NCBI RefSeq assembly: GCF_932274485.2
Contig: NC_065881.2
Span: 54,384,702 to 54,448,701 of the forward strand
Origin: Patella vulgata
Taxonomy: Eukaryota > Mollusca > Gastropoda > Patellidae
Reading direction: 5' to 3'
DNA: 64,000 bases
Below are positions 45,565 to 56,699 of this stretch, piece after piece (the first letter of the stretch is position 1; the number at the start of each line of letters is the position of its first letter). Position numbers and translations under genes: made by a program. A model generated the notes under the pieces. That model saw only the letters and a program-made list of their open reading frames with translations. It had not been told where the DNA came from and ran no database searches.

Positions 45565-45855
45565 GGGGTTGGACGGCCGAAAGGTTAGCACGTGCGCGCT
45601 GTACCATAAGGTATGTCATTGAGTCAACTGGTGTGGTTTCGATTCCCCGGTTGTACGTGACAAGGAATAGGGTCGCCTTTCCAACCTAGTGGGTTTTCTC
45701 CGGGTCCTCCGGTTTCCTCCCATTGCTAAACACCCCTACGCGCAAGCGAATTATTGAAATAAAATTGAACCATGTTAATACCGAACCTACATGTAGTTTG
45801 TGTTGAGTGGACGTTTAACCCCATCAGACTCTCTCTCTCTCGCTCTCTCTCTCGA
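45565..45855 (+). mobile_element. SINE-B, full-length copy, plus strand
   Basis: Head GGACGGCCGAAAGGTTAGCA, B-box region GGTTTCGATTCCCCGG, body GACAAGGAATAGGGTCGCCT and GCGCAAGCGAATTATTGAAA, 3' end GTGGACGTTTAACCCC, tail (TC)n. A possible short target-site duplication, A(T/A)GTTGTTT, lies at the edges but is not certain. Confidence 0.92.
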
Positions 45856-45899
45856 AGTTGTTTTCAATTTTAGCACTCCACCAAACCATTCAACTGGAC

Positions 45900-46245
45900 T
45901 AAGAGCGAGTCATTTGTATCAACAGAATGGTCCCGATCAGGTGCTCAATCGCCAAATTGAGCGAACGGTGGCGACACCAAACGACGTCATAATGATGGTT
46001 GCTAGGTAGAAATCAAAATTCTAAATTTGTTTACCATTCATGCTTAACATGTAAAGTGACTAGACATTTTTCGCCTTAATAATAGAAATAAGATGAAACA
46101 ATTAAAATTTACACTGAACAAAAAAAGAAGTTGAATTATACATTGTCTTAATTTAGAAATTACATGAATGGAAGTTAGAAATTACAAGAGTAGAAGTAAG
46201 AAATTAGACGATAGCATGTTAGAATTTTGAATCTAATATACCGCC
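45900..46245 (-). repeat. Right arm of the second inverted duplication
   Basis: This is the reverse-complement partner of 44750-45085. The part next to the spacer is less well kept. Its outer end, GATAGCATGTTAGAATTTTG, mirrors the left arm's outer end. Confidence 0.85.
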
Positions 46246-46259
46246 ATAGTATACGGGGA

Positions 46260-46480
46260 AACTTTTTAAACCCTTACAAATTCTTCAAATTTTTGTGATA
46301 GATCAATAATAGCAAAAATCTGTGTTAAAATTATATTTGTAATGTGTTTAACAAATTCTATCACACATGTAATATTGGTGTAATTTAGTATATACCTTAT
46401 TTCAATACTGGGGTATTATATCGTTGCCCTGACTGTTTGTTTGTCCAAATTAGTTTGTGATTGTGAAGGTGACAGTTTTT
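46260..46480 (+). repeat. Flank repeat, related copy at 49098-49240
   Basis: TGTGTTAAAATTATATTTGT and AACACATGTAATATTGGTGTA-like words recur near 49160-49215 in the same order. It precedes the ATACGCCC array and may be its terminal part. Confidence 0.65.
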
Positions 46481-47120
46481 TATACGCTAACATTTTCATG
46501 TAGACGTATATTTTTGTAGCCCCTGTCCGTCCGAACGTCCATCGGTCCGTCCACAATTGTTTGTGGGACCGTAACTTCATGGATTATGGCCCCTGATTGT
46601 ACTGAAAGTCATGTTTTTAGCTTGTGGACCCTATAGAGGTCAAAATTTTTATATGCCCACATTTTCATGTGGACGTATATTGTGGTAGCCCCGGTCCGTC
46701 CGGATGTCTGTACACAATTGTTTGTGGACACTCTACAGGTCACAATTCTTATCCGATTTTGACGAAACTTGAAATATAGGTTTATCTCCAAAAGATCTTG
46801 GTTGCTTTCGATATTGGCATGTATCTGACCGTAACTTCTTGGATTATGGTCCCTGATTGTACGAAAAATCAAGTTTTTAGCTTGTGGACCCTATAGAGGT
46901 CACAATTTTTATACGCCCACATTTTCATGTGGACGTATATTGTCGTAGCCCTTGTCCGTCTGGACGTCCATCCGTTTTTAGCTTGTGGTCCCTATAGAGG
47001 TCACAATTTTTATACGCCCACATTTTCATGTGGACGTATATTGTCGTAGCCCCTGTCCGTCCAGACGTCCATCCGTTTTTAGCTTGTGGTCCCTGTAGAG
47101 GTCACAATTTTTATTCGATT
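46481..47120 (+). repeat. ATACGCCC array, plus orientation
   Basis: The imperfect palindrome ATACGCCCACATTTTCATGT (then GGACGTAT) occurs four times, at about 46483, 46650, 46910 and 47010. Each is followed by GTAGCCCCTGTCCGTC-like sequence and then CACAATTGTTTGTGGAC or CTTGTGGACCCTATAGAGGT. It is the plus-strand partner of the larger array at 61.65-63.04 kb. I associate this motif with abundant mollusc repeats. A frame at 46609-46872 (minus) is repeat-derived. Confidence 0.85.
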
Positions 47121-47562
47121 TATAAAAAAAAAACAATGGGAATATATAACCATTACACACTAAGATCTTGGTTCCTTTTCATAATCGCGCATATCCGAAC
47201 GTAACTTCCTCGATTATGGCTCCTGATTGTTCGAAAAATCGCATAATCAAGGTTGAATTCGAATTAAGGGAAAATCAAAATGAAACTGCCTGACAAAATG
47301 TGTAAAAGTATGCAATATGAAGGCATTGGATACTCAAGATTTTAACTGGCCTGCAATTTAAAAATTTAATTAAAAAATGGGAAAGTGAGGCCAAGTCTCG
47401 AATATACCTGTGCCCTCATTACCACAATGCACACATCATGTCGAAACTAGAAACTGTGATAACTTGGCTCAGAATGAAGTAATTTGAATGAAATTTTCAT
47501 TTTACATGTATATTATTTATTTTTGAACAATCATAGCAAGAATGGTCAGCTCTTTATCTAAA
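47121..47562. other. Decayed repeat flank and unique DNA
   Basis: 47158-47235 (GGTTCCTTTTCATAATCGCG, CCTGATTGTTCGAAAAATCG) still matches the ATACGCCC family. The rest, to 47562, shows no feature. Confidence 0.45.
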
Positions 47563-47882
47563 TCTGGGCTAATGAAGACGAGCATATGCCATACAGTGTA
47601 CTATGAGGGAAATTTTGCCTGGGCAGCGGGGCTACGGCCTACTCTTATATCGAATTCCAACTGCCAAGGGATCTTTTACGTGCATGCCAATGTCTACACG
47701 GGACCTCGGTTTTTCGTCCCATAACGACTAGACAGCTGTCCGTCTGTCAGTTCCTCCGTCCTGCATCACTGACAAGGGAAACCACGCCGGAAAATCAGGA
47801 TGAACTTTCTCGGCCAATACAGGGATCGAACACCCGATCTCCAGGCTAGCGAGCCAGCGTCTTACCCACTTAGCCACTTGAT
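47563..47882 (-). mobile_element. SINE-A copy lacking the tail
   Basis: Reverse orientation from GGGCTAATGAAGACGAGCAT through CTACTCTTATATCGAATTCC and AACTGCCAAGGGATCTTTTA to the head end AGCCAGCGTCTTACCCACTT. The last bases of the 3' end and the ATTTC tail are missing. Confidence 0.9.
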
Positions 47883-47900
47883 CCCCCCCTTTGGTGAAAG

Positions 47901-48182
47901 AGAGAGAGAGAGAGAAATGGGGTTTACCGTCCACTCGACACAAACTAGGTCATTTCGGGACTAACATATGGTTTAATTTTTTATTTACATAATTCGCTTG
48001 CGCGTAGGGGTCTTTAGCAGTGGGAGGAAACCGAAGGACCCGGAGAAAACCCACGAGGTTGGACAGGCGACCCTACTCCTTGCCACGTACAACCGGGGTT
48101 TCGAAACCACGCCATTCGACTCAATGACAGACTTTATGATACAGCGTGCGCACGCTAACCATTCAGCCATCCACCCACCCCC
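47901..48182 (-). mobile_element. SINE-B inserted beside the SINE-A head, with 18-bp duplication
   Basis: The direct repeats CCCCCCCTTTG(G/T)TGAAAG lie at 47883-47900 and 48183-48200. The (GA)n tail is first, then AAATGGGGTTTACCGTCCAC, TCGCTTGCGCGTAGGGGTCT and CGAAACCACGCCATTCGACT, and the head CGCTAACCATTCAGCCATCC. Confidence 0.95.
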
Positions 48183-48218
48183 CCCCCCCTTTGTTGAAAG
48201 AAAACAGAGCTGTGGCTA

Positions 48219-48581
48219 GTGAAATGAAAGTTTAACGTCCTACTGTTTTGCTCTGAACTGGGCTAATGAAGATGGGCATACGCCATACAGTGTGCTATGT
48301 GGGAAATTTTGCCCGGACAGTGGCACTACGGCCTTCTCTTATATCGAATTCTAACTTCAAGGGCTCTTGTACGTGCACGCCAATGTGTACATGGGACCTC
48401 ATTTTTTTGTCCCATTTTAATGACTAGACAGCTGTCTTGTCTAGCCCTCTGTCCTGCATCACTGACAAGGGAGAACCACGCCCGAAAATCTGGAGTAACT
48501 TTCTCGGCCAATGCAGGGATCGAACACCCGACCTCCAGACTAGATAGCCAGTGTCTTACCGACTCAACCAACGTGATCCCC
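48219..48581 (-). mobile_element. SINE-A, full copy with target-site duplication
   Basis: The direct repeats G(C/T)TGTGGCTA lie at 48209-48218 and 48582-48591. The element runs from GTTTAACGTCCTACTGTTTT to the head end GTGTCTTACCGACTCAACCA. Confidence 0.93.
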
Positions 48582-48787
48582 GTTGTGGCTACAATTCCTG
48601 GATTTGAAGGTCAGGTATGATATGAAACGAATATTTTGAACCGGTTCACCAATGCAACCAATCCGTGACGGGTTAACTGATAGAGGGTTACATCCTTGAT
48701 ATAAATATACTTGTCGCGGGTTTTAAAAATAGAAATATATATATAAAGGTAGCTCAAAATTCATCTCTACATGTACAGAGGCCAAGG

Positions 48788-49092
48788 GGGGATCATGTGG
48801 CTAAGTGGGTAAGACGCTGACTCGCTAGCCTTGAGGTCGGGTGTTCGATCCCTGTATTGGCCGAGAAAGTTCATCCTGATTTTCCGGTGTGGTTTCCCAT
48901 TGTCAGTGATGCAGGACGGAGGGCCTGACGAAGACAGCTGTCTAGTCGTTTGGATGGGACAAAAAAAAAAACAAGGTCCAGTGTACACATTGGCGTGCAC
49001 ATAAAAGATCCCCTGGCAGTTGGAATTCGATACAAGAGTAGGCCATAGCGCTGCTGCCCGGGCAAAATTATCTCATAGCACACTGTATGGCG
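48788..49092 (+). mobile_element. SINE-A, head and body, tail missing
   Basis: The head GTGGCTAAGTGGGTAAGACG has a good A box, and GGGTGTTCGATCCC is the B-box region. It runs through GACGGAGGGCCTGACGAAGA and AGATCCCCTGGCAGTTGGAA to AGCACACTGTATGGCGTA, where the SINE breaks off. Confidence 0.92.
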
Positions 49093-49097
49093 TAACC

Positions 49098-49260
49098 TTT
49101 TGCGTCTCTTCAAAATATTTCAAATCTTTTGTCATGGATCAACCATTGCAAATATCCGTGTTACAATTATATTTGAAATGTGTTAAACCAATTCTGCAAC
49201 ACATGTAATATTGGTGTAGTATATATCTTTGTTTATACACCCACATATCAATTTTGGCCC
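49098..49260 (+). repeat. Flank repeat, related to 46260-46480
   Basis: GTGTTACAATTATATTTGAA, ATGTGTTAAACCAATTCTGC and CACATGTAATATTGGTGTAG mirror the copy at 46.3-46.4 kb, here next to a worn CACCCACATATCAATTTT. Confidence 0.6.
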
Positions 49261-49370
49261 TGTTTGTCCGTACACTGGGTGTGAAATGTGAATCATTCCG
49301 ATTGTGAGAGGACAAGCATTATCAATATACAGCTTTTCAGGACTTTGCTTTCCTTGGTTAATTCTCCCTA

Positions 49371-49570
49371 GTCTAGTCGTTTGGATGGTACGAATGATCG
49401 AGGTCCTGTGCACACATTGGTGTGCACGTGAAAGATCCCTTGGCAGTTTGAATTCGATATAAGAGTAGGCTTTAGCGCCGCTGTCTGGATAAAATTCCAT
49501 AATAGGACACTGTATAGCATATTTCCATGTCATTAGCCCTGTCGGAATAGGACATTAAACCCATTTCATT
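49371..49570 (+). mobile_element. SINE-A, 5'-truncated
   Basis: It begins at CTAGTCTAGTCGTTTGGATG and runs through GAAAGATCCCTTGGCAGTTT to GACATTAAACCCATTTCATT. The tRNA-like head is missing. Confidence 0.85.
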
Positions 49571-49734
49571 TCACTCATTCCAAAGTTAACTTCTATTCCA
49601 TCAATACCTTGAGCAAATAAGATAGAGGCTATAGGTTTTGGCCCAATTTGGTCAATATCCCAGTTTTTTCTTTCTTATATGCATATCAACACTTTCATAG
49701 CGCTAATGTAGACCTTTTTCTTGAACATTTTCCC

Positions 49735-49921
49735 GTGTCAGTGATGCCGGACAGAGGACCTGACATGGATGGCTGACTAGTCATACGGAAGGGACAAAAA
49801 AACCAAGGTACAGTGTAAACTCAAGTGTGTGTGTGTGTGAAAGATCCCTTGGCAGTTGGAATTTTATATAAGAGTACGCCATAGCTCTGCACACTGTGTG
49901 GCATATGCCCGTCTTCATTTC
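49735..49921 (+). mobile_element. SINE-A, body fragment with (GT)n
   Basis: It contains CGTGTCAGTGATGCCGGACA, GAAAGATCCCTTGGCAGTTG and GGCATATGCCCGTCTTCATT. A short (GT)6-7 run replaces part of the body. Head and tail are absent. Confidence 0.8.
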
Positions 49922-50104
49922 TCAAACAGCTGTGGATAAAAACTGTTAATATTTAAATGTGTATTTTGTATTTTATAACATTATATTTTTGTCTTTTAAA
50001 TAAAGTATATGTATACATACTTGTAGTATATTTTGTCATATAATTCTGCTAGATTTTTAACTTTTCTGTGCAATACATTTAGAATTCTGACTGGTTATGG
50101 GTAG

Positions 50105-50325
50105 ATAGAGAGCAATGGGGTAAAACATCCAATAGACATAAACTGTCCTTTGGGACTAAGTGATTCAATTCAAGTTGAATAATTCATCCGCACCAGAAAT
50201 CTTTAGTAGTAGGAGGACCCAGAGAAAACCCATGTTCAAGTTGGGTGTGGAAACAAACCACTTGACTCAATGACAGACCTTATGATCTAAAGCGCACACG
50301 TTGGACCACTCAACTTTTAGCCTCA
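50105..50325 (-). mobile_element. Worn SINE-B
   Basis: AGAGCAATGGGGTAAAACAT, ATTCATCCGCACCAGAAATC, GTAGGAGGACCCAGAGAAAA and CTTGACTCAATGACAGACCT follow reversed SINE-B order. The B box is weak. Confidence 0.75.
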
Positions 50326-50446
50326 CCCACGGGTCAGGAAAATTTGATTATTGGTTGAATGTACTTCCCATTTACTGCCGCAAATAATGAATAATTTTGA
50401 AGGTTTTAATGCTCATCAAAATTTGACTTTAGAATTGCATCCGTAA

Positions 50447-50879
50447 ATGATGTTAATTTAATGTTAGATTTACGGTATAATGATCGGTTAGATATCCATC
50501 ATTTTGCTCATCCTTTTAACGACAATTTAACGTCAGGAAATGACGTTAATCTAGCGTAAAGTTTACGTCATTTTTACGTTATATTTACATCATTTTCTGA
50601 CGTAAATCTAACGTAAAGTTTACGTCATTTTCTGACGTAAATCTAACGAAAATGACGTAAACTTTACGCAAATTTTACGTTAGATTTACGTCAGAAAATG
50701 ACGTAAAGTTTACGTTAGATTTACGTCAGAAAATGACGTAAATATAACGTAAAAATGACGTAAAGTTTACGTTAGATTAACGTCATTTCCTGACGTAAAA
50801 TTATCGTTAAAAAGATGAGCAAAATGATGGTAAACTGACTGACCATTTTTACGTAAATGTAACGTAAAATTAACATCAT
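50447..50879. repeat. Nearly perfect palindrome of about 430 bp (foldback)
   Basis: The left arm 50449-50648 pairs with the right arm 50678-50877 around a centre at 50663, with a 29-bp spacer and no net indel. Matching pieces include GATGTTAATTT against AAAATTAACATC at the outer ends, and TCTGACGTAAATCTAACG against CGTTAGATTTACGTCAGA next to the spacer. Within the arms TGACGTAA or its reverse TTACGTCA recurs at least ten times. There is no coding. The form is that of a foldback element or MITE with long arms, or a satellite inverted on itself. Target-site duplications are not clear. Confidence 0.93.
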
Positions 50880-52544
50880 ATTGTTATGTGGGATGTATGT
50901 TGCTTTAATGTAACGATTGTTATTTAATTGAGCAAACCTGGGTATCAAAAACTAAAAAAAAAAATTCACGAAGAATGGGTTGTCTATTACCCTATTACTA
51001 TACTATAACTTCAAATAATATTAAACGATTGTAATATTTTTTGTACCAGAACTGATAGCAGTACATTTGATCATGGAATTAGATATTTTAATTAATTTAT
51101 TGGGTATTTTTGTTCAAAAACAAGGGAATATATGCATAAAACATAAGTTATTTACATCGAACTAGTCCAAATAGGATAACTTATTTTCTTAAAACCCGAA
51201 CATGCCAAGGTAATACTTAAATATATAGATATACATAATCAAATTATGGAATAGTAGATAGCAAGTAACATCAGCTCTAACTGACATCTACAACGTCAAT
51301 ACACATCATAAGTCGTGTGAATTTCACCAATTAAAAAGAAGTCATAACGTGTACCCAAGAACAATCAGCCTGTCTCACCTTGTACAAAAATACACCCGTT
51401 TACAGCAAACATAAGGGTCCTGTTAAAAGGCTTTTAATTAATATGTCTTCAAATTTACACAACTATCAACAGTGTCTTATGTTTTATGTAGTTGGCTGAA
51501 GAAACACTGAGCTGGTTTTAATAATAAATGCAGCGAGAAAAGTGAAAAACATAACCGGTGGCCAGAGAACCATCAACTCCAGTACGTTATTCAGAGAGTT
51601 GTAATACCAGTTTCTACAGTTGAACACATTCTACCATGGTAAATAACATTTTCCAGGAATCAGATCTAACAATCTCCTCTGATATTAATAATGACCGGCA
51701 CTAGATTCTGATTATCAGAGAGATCAAGACCTTTACGTGTGAAGATCAGCAATGGTTGAACCAATAACATTCATTACACATCTTAGAAAACTTGTACATA
51801 CTACCCCCAAAACGAGTAAAGAAATGCCGATATCATTTGTGATCAAAATGTGATTGTATAATAGGCATGCCCGAATGACTATTGGAATTATGTGGTATCA
51901 AATAAATTCCGATTAGTTTCCCTTTCTATTTTGACCTCAAATAAAGGCTTATATTTTAGATGGTTTTCACTCCATATTGACTACAAAAGTAACCTATACA
52001 ACTGAAACGCCCAGTATCTTCGGCATTTATTTTGTCTTTAAAAAAAATCAGACAATAAGATTTATATACTGGATGCCACAGTTAATCAAGTTGGCGCCTA
52101 TAGTATCGACAAGATGCAGATTGATATTTATAAATGATTGGTAATAATGAAAACATGGACTAAAACAATTGCTTACCATCTGAAATCTCTGTTCTGTATT
52201 ACATGAATATTATTAAATTAATCCAGCGATATATTGCACACATTGCTCTAAATATTCAATATTACGGCGATTTCGTTTACTTCACATGTAAGCATGGTCC
52301 ATTTAAAATACACACAGATATGAATTATGCATAAAAGCAGGCTCTAATGTTCCTTAACAATAAATTATAGAAATATTATATGATTAAACACAATGAACAC
52401 ACACGGAGAAGAAACATTCGACAAGGTTTAGCATTTTATAAAAATAAAAAGCTTGTTCTAATGACAGGGTCTTTAATTAAGCATTAGAATAGATGCAGAA
52501 TGGAATTATAGTTCCTGCAAATAAACACCTGTGTTCTAATGGCT
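50880..52544. other. AT-rich non-coding stretch
   Basis: I see no supported gene or repeat family. Confidence 0.35.
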
Positions 52545-52557
52545 TGACCTTTAAGCG

Positions 52558-52789
52558 GGAAATTAAATGAGAGAGAGAGAGAGAAAAGAGAGAGAGAGAG
52601 TAACGCATGGCTGGACGGTGACCCTACTCCTTGTCACGTACAACCGGGGAATCGAAACCACGTCAGTTGACTCAATGACAGACCTTATGATGCAACGCGC
52701 AGGCGCTAACCATTTGGCCACCCCAACCTAAATGATAGACCTTATGATTTCACGCGCACACGTTAAACCACTAGACTACCCAAACCCCC
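52558..52789 (-). mobile_element. Rearranged SINE-B with perfect target-site duplication
   Basis: Perfect direct repeats TGACCTTTAAGCG lie at 52545-52557 and 52790-52802. After a (GA)n tail, most of the body is missing. ACCCTACTCCTTGTCACGTA and CGAAACCACGTCAGTTGACT lead to the head, and the head region (CCTTATGAT...CGCGCA...CGCTAACCA) is present twice. Confidence 0.9.
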
Positions 52790-52929
52790 TGACCTTTAAG
52801 CGTTATAATATGCAGTAATGCAAAACCCCAAAAAACTTTTGAGATTTAGCACTACATTTTATCTAGTTTCTTTCGGAATGGCCTGAACGGGAGAAGTCGT
52901 CTGGACGTTCCTGTCCGTTACTATTAACA

Positions 52930-53240
52930 GAATGAAATGAAATGAAATGGGGTTTAACGTCTTATTGTCCTGCTCCTATGCTGGGCTAATCAAGACGGGC
53001 ATACGCCATACAGTGTGCTATGAGGGAAATTTTGACCGGGCAGCGGCACTATCGCCTACTCTTATATCGAATTCCAACTGCCAGGGGATCTTTTACGTGC
53101 ATTCCAATATATACACGAGACCTCGGTTTTTCGTCTCATCCGAAGGACTAGACAGCTGTCCTTGTCAGGCCCTCCGTTCTGCACCACTGACAAGGTGAAA
53201 CCGCGTCGGAAAATCTGGATGAACTTTCTCGGCCAATGAA
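52930..53240 (-). mobile_element. SINE-A, head-truncated, perfect target-site duplication
   Basis: Perfect direct repeats GTTACTATTAACA lie at 52917-52929 and 53241-53253. The tail (GAAAT)n and GGGGTTTAACGTCTTATTGT come first; the element ends at TTTCTCGGCCAATGAA, so the tRNA head is absent (5' truncation). Confidence 0.95.
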
Positions 53241-53253
53241 GTTACTATTAACA

Positions 53254-54441
53254 AGCAATATTATATTAACGAAAATAACTCTCTACCCCCACCACTGTTC
53301 TACACCCATTTTGGAGTCCTTGTCTTATATTTGTCACCATATTTCTTTATTGATCGCCACATCGAAACATTTCCCGCCACACCTGACACGCGTTAATAAT
53401 AATAACACTATTTTCAAGTGGAATCTTGCGATTCAAAAACATAAACCAAATATGACTATTTGTTGTGCCTAACTAATCGATTAAAGAACAAGGGTTAAAC
53501 GCATCGACACTAAGTCTATACCGACACTAATTTAGACTAACATGTTGTGAAGTTTCTATGATTTGGCGTGTCGTCCGAAGAAGGGCGTTGTTTTCTACTT
53601 TCATTTGATATTCAACAGCCAAGGAATAATCATCCAATACATGCACGGGTTATTGCAAAAGTTTAGACGCAGATTCTTTTACTACTTCGCAGACTGAATA
53701 AGTCTCTGTCAGTTCAATCGATAATTATTGCAACCCCAGAAAATGCCACTGAACTCAAATATAAAAACACTTGTTTTTCAAACGAGGGTATTTTAATAAA
53801 AACAAGCCAAATTTAACGAAAAAGGGTTATGTTCAACAAGGAGTCGCTAGTTTCGTTTACACGTTTTCTAATATATTGAATTGTTTCTTGGTTTACTTGA
53901 ACGAGAGAAAAAAACAAACAATAAGATTGCACACACCTATGTAGCGTGACTTTGTAATATTCAAAATGGACAACTGGAGCATTGATTCTTTCGTTATTAA
54001 TGCAAAATAATATGGATCATCTTTATTTAGAGCTATACATCCTTTAAGCACATCTGAGTATGCGAAACACTTTAAGGAGAATTGGAGGGCCTTTCCAAAA
54101 AAGATGGCACAATTATTATTACTATATTTGTCTAAAAGTGATATATATAGGTGTGTGAATCAATACAAATGAGATCATTTTAGTGATTCAACAGTGATAA
54201 TGTGACACATTTAATAATCATTAATTACATAGTGGATGTTTTACCTTGATTGCAAGAGCCCCGGTCTTTTACATGCTCATAAAGCTCTCAAATTGGAATA
54301 TGGGTCAAAATGCCTCATTGAGGGAATTCACACAAAAAAATAATAGAAAGATACAATTAAAAACTTTCTGGTACATCATTACAATGTTATACATGTTCTG
54401 AAGGATTTCTATGAAAACAGATCTTAATATATTTTACTTAC
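53254..54441. other. AT-rich non-coding stretch
   Basis: I see no supported gene or repeat. Confidence 0.35.
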
Positions 54442-54567
54442 ACTTTTCCACAACCACCATTTAATTGTTGAGAATTCGTCGATTTCTAACTCCTCACAGA
54501 TATTATGTAGAATATAAAGAGTCATTGTCAGATAAACAACATATATATTACATACTTTTCCATTAGT
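54442..54567 (-). CDS. Possible exon, Harbinger-like transposase remnant
   Basis: On the minus strand, 42 codons are open up to a perfect donor, AAAAGT|GTAAGT. The peptide includes VYLTMTLYILHNICEELEID and then EFSTIKWWLWKS. The LHNICEE core resembles the conserved LHN motif near the end of DDE domains in PIF/Harbinger-type transposases and HARBI1-like proteins. No acceptor is obvious, and the rest of the domain is not seen nearby. The match rests on a few residues. Confidence 0.28.
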
Positions 54568-54744
54568 TCAACAAACTGCTGAGGAATTCTTTGGTTTACG
54601 GTAATTCATTGGTCCCATAAATCAGTCCGGAAACTATAAACTCTAGTCCTAAATTGCCTAATCAAGAACAGTAAGATGCGTGTTAATCAAAGCTTATAGA
54701 ACATATGATGGTAGGTGTAAATATAATAAAATAGACATATGTTA

Positions 54745-54939
54745 TGAATATGTTTTTATTACAACCCCCACAAGGTGCACCTAATCCTTCTCCATCCCAC
54801 CAAACGAGACCAGACGATCAAAGCACAAACAGTAGCCACCATGCTAAATAATTCCCAAGATCTGACTGCAAAAGCATTAGCACAAAGGAATAAAAACTTC
54901 ATGTACCACATCAAAGAAAACAAGATTATCCAACATTGA
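54745..54939 (+). CDS. Possible coding fragment, unknown family
   Basis: A plus-strand frame is open from after a stop at about 54742-54744 to a TGA at 54937-54939. From GTG at 54775 it reads VHLILLHPTKRDQTIKAQTV, ATMLNNSQDLTAKALAQRNK and on. The composition is hydrophilic and protein-like. An acceptor-like CCCCCACAAG lies just before, and AATAAA lies at 55079-55084. It overlaps an open minus-strand frame (54759-54992), so neither is certain. Confidence 0.22.
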
Positions 54940-56698
54940 TATATAATCATAACTTTAAAATATATGCATCGTCCCTGGTGATTTGGCGCCAATTTGGAAT
55001 AAGGTATTTATAGTAACAAGGTGGAGTATTGACAAAACCAATCACTGCCACCTGATGTCGAATCTTAGTCTACACCTCAATAAATTCACGTTGTCTTTCA
55101 GGAAGAAAATATCCGGATTCGAGTTCATTTGTTTCTATGTCCAGCCGTTATCTATTTATGTTGTTTGTTTTTAGATTATGACCGGGTCTGTGATCCATTT
55201 TACCAAGCCACGGGTTGAAGTTTCCTGTGAAGAGAACAGATCATCATCCAATATGTGGGTTAGTCATGGCTTAACAACCAACAAACAAATCAAAACCAGA
55301 GATATGTGATTATATAATTAATTTTGATCAGTAAGATTGCACTTGGTTCCGGGCAGAAATGATTAAGATTGAAGATAATTTGAAAATTCGCCTAAATATT
55401 TTGTTTTCTTTCTAATTCATAAGAAATTGAAATTAAACAGATCTGGTCGAGTATAGAAGAATTCACGCCGCCTAGAGACGTCCATGACTAATAACAAATG
55501 CACATGTTTGTATAATGAAAGTGGAACAACATAAATTGAGTTTTATTTTAAATGGAAGATATAAATTGAAGCGAATCCATTAACTGACCAAGTTTTCCCG
55601 AATTTCTTCCAGTCTAATCCAGGTGATATTCAATTTAGCATGTACACAAGATGTAAAGAGCTATAATAGATCTAAAATTATCATAAAATGACAAGATCCG
55701 GGTCTTGAAGTGTTTTTTATTCTATTCCTCTGCATCTTATACATCAAACAAAAAACGTTATTACATCAAACGTGTAATAAAAGAACACAGTTGTCCTGAA
55801 TTTATTAAAATCGGCCATTTAAGCTAGGAAGGTCAGGTACAGTAGTCACTTTTATCCAGGGAGGTAGCTCAACATTAGCAATGAAGTCTTATACCGGATG
55901 TTGTCTTCGACTTAAAAATAATAAAATCATCACAATTTCTTCATTGATTTACTCACTTGGAATGTCCATCATTTGTCCTGTAGTTCAACCACCAACATTT
56001 GCATGTAATTTGAAACGTTGACATCACTAAATTAGTCTGTACTAGAACACACTTTTTGTTTAAAAAAACGAAAAAAGTGATTCTCAAACCATCAAAGATG
56101 ATGATTGTGATAAGGAGCAAATCACATAGTCGTTATCAATAGCACTGAAATATATAGTCGACCATTTAAACATCTGGATATAAAATGAAGAAAACAATCT
56201 AAAACGTTCTAGACAGATGGTCATTACATGTTTTGGATGTTCTTAATAAAGTCACATTTTTATAATAAAAAGTCAAATTATTAAACGTGTAATCATGATT
56301 ATATAGGCTATATTAACAGACATTATTACGTCTGGTAGTATGCCAGCACGTTCTGTCAGTCATGTCTTATTTCTTCTCAATTTTCTTACTAGGCTACATT
56401 CAGTTTATTTGAATTAAGTCACGTGATTGAATACCAAGAAGTAAATAACTTCTCTTAATTCAATTGGGTATATATTAGCACTCCTGAATATACAACGCAA
56501 ATTATATCATATTTGAGATGAATTCCCTAAGTGGCATTTATAAATTTATAATAGCCCAATTAATAGCACGTGCCTACTAAGGCATTTCTTACATGGTTAA
56601 TGAGCCGTGATATAAGTATTATATTCCGTGTTCATATAGACTGCTGTTAAGTTACGACATGCGATGCTTAAATATTCTACTGGTGTTGCAATTTACAA
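54940..56698. other. AT-rich non-coding stretch
   Basis: On the minus strand, a donor-like CATTCCAA|GTGAGT near 55967 follows a frame open for about 30 codons, but with no family match. No repeat family was seen. Confidence 0.3.
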
Positions 56699-56699
56699 A

